A stretch of DNA of 50,085 nucleotides from contig JABEUN010000060.1 of the NCBI GenBank assembly GCA_013044385.1, forward strand, positions 1 through 50,085. Reading direction: 5' to 3'. The notes beneath the pieces are model-generated. The model had not been told where the DNA came from. It made no database searches and saw only the letters and a program-made list of their open reading frames with translations. The position numbers and the translations under genes are program-made. Below, in pieces: positions 44,639 to 50,085 of this stretch (its first letter is position 1; each line of letters opens with the position of its first letter). Origin of the DNA: Acidimicrobiaceae bacterium. Its GTDB lineage: Bacteria; Actinomycetota; Acidimicrobiia; Acidimicrobiales; Acidimicrobiaceae.

Positions 44639-45701
44639 GATAGATACTCAACTGCTCTGCTCGCTCGTTAGCTAACAGAGCATCAACGATTTCGCCGATA
44701 TCGCCCTGCAACACCCGATCAAGCTTTCTGAGCGTCAACCCGATCCTGTGGTCAGTTACACGGTTCTCGGGAAAGTTGTAGGTTCTGATCTTTTCTGACC
44801 TTCCACCTCCGCCAACCTGAGACCTTCTGGCCTCTGACAGCTCGGCGCTCTGTCTGTCCTGCTCAGCTTTCAGCAGCCTCGCTCTCAGGACCTGTAATGC
44901 ACGCGCCCGATTCTGGATCTGGCTCTTCTCGTCCTGCATAGATACGACAATTCCCGTTGGAATATGGGTAATCCTCACCGCGGAATCGGTTGTGTTCACC
45001 GACTGACCACCAGGGCCAGTAGCTCTGTACACGTCAATCCGCAGGTCCTGGGGATCGATGTCAACCTCAATCTCGTCCGCTTCTGGCAATACAGTCACCG
45101 TTGACGAAGATGTGTGGATCCTTCCCCTGGCTTCAGTAACAGGGACCCGCTGTACCCTATGTGGACCACCTTCATGTTTCAACTTCCGCCAGGCGTCGTC
45201 ACCTTTTACCACGAAGGTCACACCATTCAGGCCACCCATGTCAGATGGGTCCGAGGACAGCACCTCGGTCTTCCACCCGACTTTCTCTGCAAATCTGATG
45301 TACATCTCGAAGAGGTCTTTCGCGAAAAGGTTCGCCTCCTCTCCACCCTCCGCACCACGGATTTCCACTATGACGTTCCTTCCGTCATTAGGGTCAGAGG
45401 GAAGAAGGATCAGCTCGAGATCGTCCTTGGACGCCTCGGCTTCGGCTTCCAACTCCGAAATATCGGACTTCAACTGCTCCCGCTCGATCGGTGACGCTTC
45501 TTGGTGCATCTGGCGGATCGTATCCAAGTCGTCAAGGGCTGCGGAGTAGCGTTTGATCGCAGCAATGATCGCCTCGAGTTCCTTGCGTCGCCGAGAGAGC
45601 TCTTTTGCTCGGCGCTGGTCAGAGAAGACCTTTGGATCGGCCAACTCCCTCAGTACGTCGTCGTATTCCCTCTCGTAATCCGATAGTCCATCCGTTAGCA
45701 C
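44625..45701 (-). CDS. prfA: Peptide chain release factor 1
   Basis: 358 residues. Recognises UAA/UAG through the PxT tripeptide, here PVT (187-189), and triggers hydrolysis with GGQ (231-233) in RATGPGGQSVNTTDSAVR. The coiled N-terminal domain and full length argue for RF1 rather than RF2, which would read SPF. GTG 45701 has GGAG upstream. Confidence 0.97.
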   Translation of the reverse strand: MLTDGLSDYEREYDDVLRELADPKVFSDQRRAKELSRRRKELEAIIAAIKRYSAALDDLDTIRQMHQEASPIEREQLKSDISELEAEAEASKDDLELILLPSDPNDGRNVIVEIRGAEGGEEANLFAKDLFEMYIRFAEKVGWKTEVLSSDPSDMGGLNGVTFVVKGDDAWRKLKHEGGPHRVQRVPVTEARGRIHTSSSTVTVLPEADEIEVDIDPQDLRIDVYRATGPGGQSVNTTDSAVRITHIPTGIVVSMQDEKSQIQNRARALQVLRARLLKAEQDRQSAELSEARRSQVGGGGRSEKIRTYNFPENRVTDHRIGLTLRKLDRVLQGDIGEIVDALLANERAEQLSIYRGSN

Positions 45702-45768
45702 AGGAACTCCAAACCCAATAAACAGAAAATACCATCGCGCAGAGCTTTCAGTCCGGCGTCACCACGCG

Positions 45769-46809
45769 TCATTCGAGCCACGGTACTTCAACTGCTCGCA
45801 TATCAAAATCGATCTCTAGAGCTTGAGCCATCTCAAATAAAATTGGATGCAGGTCTATCTTTGGTGTCAAGACCTCGATCCTTCTGAGCCCCAACAGGTC
45901 TGCAACTGCTACCGACTCAAGCAGCACCGACGGATCCACTCCCACCATAAATACAGATAGAGCAGTTCCAGATCTGGCAAAACACCACTTGCTATTCACA
46001 GACGAAACGGGATCATAGGAGAGTTCGATCGGCATCATCTCGCCTTCGGCTACAGCAACGGCCCGCAACCACTGCGGTCTACTGACGCAGTTGAGAGGGT
46101 GTCGTGGCGCGGCGACCTGCCGAAATTTTCCAACGATCTCAAGAACCGTAGAAAGGGCCTCGACTGGACGCTCGGCTAAACCTGGATGGAATGCATTCCA
46201 CATCTCGAGATCTGGTTGGGAGACCCCAACCTCCAAGCTCGGACCAGTGCTACCGACCTTGATCGCCGCAAGCTCGAGGCCCTGAGTGGCCACCGAAACT
46301 CGGTCGGAATGGAAAACCAGTTCAACATTCAGATCTGACGTGATCTCCTCCGCGAACCCGACCACTTCTGGGTCTCGGTCCATGACGAAGGCCCTGTCAA
46401 CCATCTCCAACTGGGCAGGCGGGATCTGCACTAGCCGGCCGGCGCGGGGCTCCAAAAGAAGTATCGGGCGCGCCAAGGACTGGGTCCACCTCGCCAAAAC
46501 TCTAAGGTCTGCCATATTCGTCGAAGACCCACCGGTAGCCCAATGGCCCGGCGTGAAAGTGACTGTCCCCACAGCAGCGCCAGTTCTTAATGCACCGATC
46601 AGCGCCGAAATAACCGCAACCACGGAGCTGGAATCGACTAGCAGGCAGTCAACCAGTTCGCCTTGTCTGTCCGACAAAAGCACAGCCGTGCTCTTAAGCA
46701 GCTCCGTGTCAAAGCCACCTGGGAAGAGCTGTCCTCCGATTGAGTTTCCAAACGACCGGACTAAAAGAGCACGTCGCTCCTGGTCAGAGCCAGGGGCGTC
46801 CGAACTCAC
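45769..46809 (-). CDS. Unknown protein, 346 aa, between rpmE and prfA
   Basis: Not recognised. No membrane span or signal peptide. The middle has a short hydrophobic stretch ([22 protein letters not shown]) and the C-terminus repeats strand-like [23 protein letters not shown]. It begins GTG 46809, overlapping the rpmE stop as GTGA, so it is translated with a ribosomal protein gene and ends before prfA. The position is suggestive of a role in translation or growth, but nothing in the sequence proves it. Base composition resembles its neighbours. Confidence 0.55.
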   Translation of the reverse strand: MSSDAPGSDQERRALLVRSFGNSIGGQLFPGGFDTELLKSTAVLLSDRQGELVDCLLVDSSSVVAVISALIGALRTGAAVGTVTFTPGHWATGGSSTNMADLRVLARWTQSLARPILLLEPRAGRLVQIPPAQLEMVDRAFVMDRDPEVVGFAEEITSDLNVELVFHSDRVSVATQGLELAAIKVGSTGPSLEVGVSQPDLEMWNAFHPGLAERPVEALSTVLEIVGKFRQVAAPRHPLNCVSRPQWLRAVAVAEGEMMPIELSYDPVSSVNSKWCFARSGTALSVFMVGVDPSVLLESVAVADLLGLRRIEVLTPKIDLHPILFEMAQALEIDFDMRAVEVPWLE

Positions 46810-47021
46810 TTGGTACGCTTGGACCGATCACCGTATCGACGCTGGAAGCGCTCGACCCGACCACCGGTGTCCACAAGCTTTTGCTTCCCAGTGAAGAATG
46901 GGTGGCACTCATTGCACAGTTCGAGGTGCATTTCGGCCTTTGTTGAGCGCGTCACGAAGGTATTACCACATGAACAGGTGACCTTCGACAACTCGTACTT
47001 GGGATGTATCCCGGTTTTCAT
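46806..47021 (-). CDS. rpmE: Large ribosomal subunit protein bL31
   Basis: 71 residues. Zinc-containing (C+) form, with all four cysteines: C16 and C18 in TCSCGN and C36 and C39 in [16 protein letters not shown] 47021 has GGAGG four bases upstream; TTG 47024 is too close to that site. bL31 joins the 50S at the central protuberance. In actinobacteria with a C-minus paralogue, zinc status controls exchange; no paralogue is in the window. Confidence 0.97.
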   Translation of the reverse strand: MKTGIHPKYELSKVTCSCGNTFVTRSTKAEMHLELCNECHPFFTGKQKLVDTGGRVERFQRRYGDRSKRTK

Positions 47022-47098
47022 CAATCCTCCAAATTAACCCAAATGAGTATAGCCACTCATCCTCCAGCTACCTTGACCCACTGGGTCGGCGTGACCTA

Positions 47099-48994
47099 TT
47101 AGATCATCGGTGACTTGGCTATCTCTGCTAGAAACTCCGCATTCGATCTTGTATTCCTGATCTTGTCGATTAGCAGCTCAAGACCAGGAGCAGAACTTCC
47201 CTCTTGTGCAAGTGCACTCAGAACTCGCCTCAGTTTCCAGATCTGGGAGAGTTGGTCCTTAGTGAAGAGGAGCTCCTCGTGCCGGGTGGAGGACGCACTC
47301 ACGTCGATCGCCGGATATAGGCGCCTCTCTGCCAACTTTCTGTCGAGCCTAAGCTCCATATTGCCGGTTCCCTTGAACTCCTCAAAGATCACTTCGTCCA
47401 TCTTCGACCCCGATTCGACAAGGGCGGTCGCCAATATGGTGAGAGAGCCGCCCTCCTCGACGTTTCGAGCTGCTCCGAAGAACTTCTTTGGCGGATATAG
47501 CGCTCCAGAGTCCACTCCACCTGACATAATCCGGCCAGTCGCAGGCTGGGCGAGGTTGTAAGCCCTTGCCAGACGAGTTATACCATCGAGGATGATGACC
47601 ACATCCTGTCCGCCCTCAACCATGCGCTTTGCGCGCTCGATGGTCAATTCAGCTACAGCTGTGTGTTCGTCCGCCGGTCGATCGAAGGTGGACGCGATCA
47701 CGTCGCCCTTGACGGACCTTCTAATGTCGGTAACTTCCTCAGGCCTCTCATCAACAAGTAGCATGATGACCGAGACCTCGGGATTGTTCTGCTCGATACA
47801 GTGAGCAATCTGCTTCATGATCGTCGTCTTTCCAGCCTTTGAAGGCGAGACGATCAATCCTCTTTGACCCTTTCCGATCGGAGAGATGAGGTCGATTATA
47901 CGCCCGGTGAGATTTGCAGGATCCCCTGGTAGTTCAAGTCGGAGTTTTTCGTCCGGAAACAGCGGGGTGAGGTCTTCGAATCGCGGCCTGAGCTTGGCAA
48001 CCTCTGGGTCGTTCCCAGAGATCAAGTCGACCCGAACTAGAGCCGAATACTTCTCATTGTTGTTCGCTGGCCTAGCGCCACCAGAGACTATGTCACCTCT
48101 GCGCATCCCATACCGACGGACCGTAGATATCGGCACGTATACATCTCGCGTCGATGGGAGGTAGCCGTTTGCTCGAATGAATCCGAAACCCTCGTCCCTA
48201 AGGTCCAAGACGCCTGTTATGTCTGAGAGTTCAACGTTGCTCGAAACCTGTACCTGCGACTCCGAACCTTCCCTCTCGCCCCGTTCATTTCGCTCTGGGC
48301 CACGCTCACGACCCCGTCGGCGTCGGCTGTTGCGCCTAGAACTCTGATCGGATTGATCGGAAAACTCGCTACGTCTCGGCTGCTGTTCGCCAGATGAACC
48401 GTCGGCGTCGCCATTCGTCCTTGCCTTTGGCACCACCGTGATAGGCGGAAAGAGGGTTGACGTCTGGGGGGTGCCATCCTGCCTGCTCTTTGAAACCTCC
48501 GACTCCGCTGGCTGGCTCTTACGCACTTCAGGTGCCGGACGAAGGCCAGTTACCTCCGCAGAGCTCGCCTCGTCCACACTTGAGAACAACCTCGCAGTGG
48601 AGCTGGTTATCACTCGAGGTCCACTTGGGCGCTGAGATACGATTTTGGCCTGGGCTTCTTTGGGTTGGGAAACCTGCGACGGCTGTTCGGCCGCTGGCAT
48701 GGAAACTTCAGATGACCCGTTCGATTCAGTCTGCTTGGCACGACTACGGGCAACCTTTGGTGCCGCAGCAGCGCCATTTTCAGAAAGGTTGGCACCTTTC
48801 GAAACATCTGATCCGTTTGTATTCGAGGAGCCCTTGTTCACAAACTCCGACGCTGTGATAATCAGATCCACGAGATCTGACTTCTTGGTCCGCGTCGAGG
48901 GCTTGAGTTCCATATCGCCCGCGAGGGCAAAGAGCTCAGTTCTGTCCTTCTTTTCAAGCACAGAACGATCAAGCTGAACCATTCTAATTTTCAC
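47099..48994 (-). CDS. rho: Transcription termination factor Rho
   Basis: 631 residues. Hexameric RNA helicase that ends transcripts. The N-terminal helix bundle (SVLEKKDRTELFALAG) is followed by a ~200-residue low-complexity arm with an Arg-rich centre (SSRRNSRRRRGRERGP), the cold-shock-like primary site (VLDLRDEGFGFIRANGYLPS), then the ATPase with P-loop SKAGKTT (K389) and LLVDERPEEVTD. Long basic arms are known in actinobacterial Rho and can add RNA affinity and phase behaviour. Start GTG 48994; ATG 48982 is possible. Confidence 0.96.
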   Translation of the reverse strand: MKIRMVQLDRSVLEKKDRTELFALAGDMELKPSTRTKKSDLVDLIITASEFVNKGSSNTNGSDVSKGANLSENGAAAAPKVARSRAKQTESNGSSEVSMPAAEQPSQVSQPKEAQAKIVSQRPSGPRVITSSTARLFSSVDEASSAEVTGLRPAPEVRKSQPAESEVSKSRQDGTPQTSTLFPPITVVPKARTNGDADGSSGEQQPRRSEFSDQSDQSSRRNSRRRRGRERGPERNERGEREGSESQVQVSSNVELSDITGVLDLRDEGFGFIRANGYLPSTRDVYVPISTVRRYGMRRGDIVSGGARPANNNEKYSALVRVDLISGNDPEVAKLRPRFEDLTPLFPDEKLRLELPGDPANLTGRIIDLISPIGKGQRGLIVSPSKAGKTTIMKQIAHCIEQNNPEVSVIMLLVDERPEEVTDIRRSVKGDVIASTFDRPADEHTAVAELTIERAKRMVEGGQDVVIILDGITRLARAYNLAQPATGRIMSGGVDSGALYPPKKFFGAARNVEEGGSLTILATALVESGSKMDEVIFEEFKGTGNMELRLDRKLAERRLYPAIDVSASSTRHEELLFTKDQLSQIWKLRRVLSALAQEGSSAPGLELLIDKIRNTRSNAEFLAEIAKSPMI

Positions 48995-49316
48995 TGCCTT
49001 TCAAAGCACCGATGAATTGGAACGCCCACGTCGAGACCTAGCCACATGCAGGGGTAACAGTTGCGCAATCTTCACTCGGTCGAGACTTGTCCCCGAGGCA
49101 AACGCTCCAAAGGAGATCTTGTCCAAGAGGGGGGTGTAACAACCAGAAGCGACTCGTCTGACTATCGCTATAGCTTTTGGGAAAAGTACGCTCCGACGTC
49201 ACCCTCAGGCCACTATAGGCGCCTGAGTCTCCCTCCCTGACACCACCGATTCTAGAGGCTTCGACGAAATTGACTGCAGTAGTCACAAAGTCTGAGACTT
49301 GCGGTTCGTAACGAAC
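48995..49316. other. rho leader region (322 bp)
   Basis: Between the thrC stop and the rho start. It contains a palindromic inverted repeat CTCAGGC-ca-CTATAG-gc-GCCTGAG (49204-49227), which can form a hairpin; there is no T-run. A frame 49038-49286 on the minus strand is open but has no ribosome-binding site and no recognisable family. The region may carry rho autoregulation or a thrC terminator. Confidence 0.45.
49204..49227. repeat. Inverted repeat in the rho leader
   Basis: CTCAGGC (49204-49210) and GCCTGAG (49221-49227) flank CA-CTATAG-GC, itself palindromic in the centre. The whole 24-base element is symmetric except for two mismatched positions per half. It could be a hairpin in the thrC-rho transcript or an operator. 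Confidence 0.55.
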
Positions 49317-50085
49317 TCAAGCGATTCCGAGTTCATCCGCGATGGCTTGATAGGAAGCTTCAACGGCGTCAGGGACCGAGATCTGGGTTATTGCGGTATC
49401 TGGATCCTTGAGGCCGTGGCCGGTCAGGACGCAGACCACCTTTGAACCTGGTTCCACATCTGACACAAGGAGTCCGGCAACCGATGCCGCAGAAGCCGGT
49501 TCGCAGAAGACCGACTCGTACCGCGCCACCTTTGTGTACGCATCTAAAATCTGCGCGTCGGTAACGCTTCCAATCCTCCCGCCCGATCCGGTGGCGGCGT
49601 CGAGTGCCCCCTCCCAGGATGCTGGATTTCCTATCCGGATCGCCGTGGCGATCGTCTCGGGGTGCTCAACGATATGTCCTTCGACAATCGGAGCAGAGCC
49701 TGCTGCCTGAAAGCCCATCATCCTCGGAAGCAGGGACGAACGCCCGGCCTCTGCGTACTGTCGATAACCACGCCAGTACGCAGTAATGTTTCCAGCATTG
49801 CCGACTGGAATGAAGTGGTAGTCCGGTGCCTCACCGAGTTGGTCAACAATCTCAAATGCACCGGTCTTTTGACCCTCTATGCGGTAGGGATTTATGGAAT
49901 TGACCACCGTGATGGATCCAGATTCACCCAGCTTCCTCACGATCTCCAACGCCTCGTCGAAATTACCCTTGATCTGGAGAACCTTCGCACCATAGATCAG
50001 GGCCTGAGCCAGCTTGCCAAGAGCTATGTAACCAGCCGGGATCAGAACTATACAGCTCATACCCGCCCTTGCGGCGTACGCCGCA
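49317..50085 (-). CDS. thrC: Threonine synthase, C-terminal part (cut by the window edge)
   Basis: About 255 residues of a fold-type II PLP enzyme converting O-phospho-L-homoserine to threonine. The frame stays open to the right edge ([18 protein letters not shown]), so the true start lies outside. Visible: [27 protein letters not shown] (phosphate/PLP loop), [13 protein letters not shown] and the closing TGHGLKDPD motif. It is upstream of rho in the same orientation, the actinobacterial order thrC-(thrB)-rho. Confidence 0.95.
   Translation of the reverse strand, partial: AAYAARAGMSCIVLIPAGYIALGKLAQALIYGAKVLQIKGNFDEALEIVRKLGESGSITVVNSINPYRIEGQKTGAFEIVDQLGEAPDYHFIPVGNAGNITAYWRGYRQYAEAGRSSLLPRMMGFQAAGSAPIVEGHIVEHPETIATAIRIGNPASWEGALDAATGSGGRIGSVTDAQILDAYTKVARYESVFCEPASAASVAGLLVSDVEPGSKVVCVLTGHGLKDPDTAITQISVPDAVEASYQAIADELGIA

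Noticed and set aside
49038-49286. 82-codon minus-strand frame between thrC and rho
   Set aside because: No ribosome-binding site, no domain, and it includes the inverted repeat; more likely untranslated leader.

Overview
The window looks like chromosomal DNA of an actinobacterium with mid-range G+C, most plausibly of the Acidimicrobiia type. This is an inference from gene content and order. Evidence includes two tiny actinobacterial ribosomal proteins (bS22-like and bL37-like), an actinobacterial Rho with a long Arg-rich N-terminal arm, MurA with Asp in place of the catalytic Cys, and the block metG-tatD-(DPBB protein)-ksgA-ispE. GTG and TTG starts are frequent, and many genes touch through ATGA, GTGA or TTGA overlaps. 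I see no prophage, insertion sequence, CRISPR array or rRNA operon.

Layout. 1-2850: tRNA-Gln, a fused sucrose-phosphate synthase/phosphatase and bS22. 2856-7726 (minus): metG, tatD, an RlpA-like exported protein, ksgA, ispE. 8090-13130: an FAD amine oxidase-like protein, the rsmI/DUF192 pair on minus, bL37 with a terminator, and a tandem nitrilase-fold protein. A 716-bp gap without a convincing gene follows. 13847-15467 (minus): a DUF2269-like membrane protein and a cysteine desulfurase. 15758-19465 (plus): galT, an SRPBCC protein, a proline-iminopeptidase-like hydrolase and a Nudix-HAD fusion. 19450-30299 (minus): a soluble chemoreceptor-like protein, a crotonase, meaB, murA, an unknown protein, an S9 peptidase, a methylmalonyl-CoA mutase large subunit and an acyl-CoA ligase. 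30424-31419 (plus): glpX. 31374-50085 (minus): a 2H phosphoesterase-GNAT fusion, the complete F-type ATP synthase operon (atpZ, I, B, E, F, H, A, G, D, C in transcription order), wecA, glyA, the threonylcarbamoyl-AMP synthase gene, prmC, prfA, an unknown gene, rpmE, rho and the 3' part of thrC, which runs off the right edge.

How the genes fit together. Most are housekeeping: translation (metG, ksgA, rsmI, prmC, prfA, rpmE, bS22, bL37, tRNA-Gln), envelope precursors (murA, ispE, wecA, the DPBB protein) and energy (ATP synthase). A carbon theme links GlpX, GalT and the sucrose-phosphate synthase/phosphatase, consistent with sugar or sucrose synthesis, possibly as a compatible solute. A second theme, in the 19.4-30.3 kb minus-strand run, is acyl-CoA metabolism (ligase, crotonase, B12-dependent mutase, its GTPase chaperone MeaB).

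The points most worth a second look are: an ATP synthase delta subunit whose N-terminal domain is duplicated although b is a separate protein; a nitrilase-fold tandem with a dead second half; Nudix-HAD and 2H-GNAT fusions; a membrane-free MCP with a C-terminal sensor of a kind I associate with alphaproteobacteria; a probable CTG start for the RlpA-like gene; and several genes that look leaderless. I did not find a clear new multi-gene defence or biosynthetic system.
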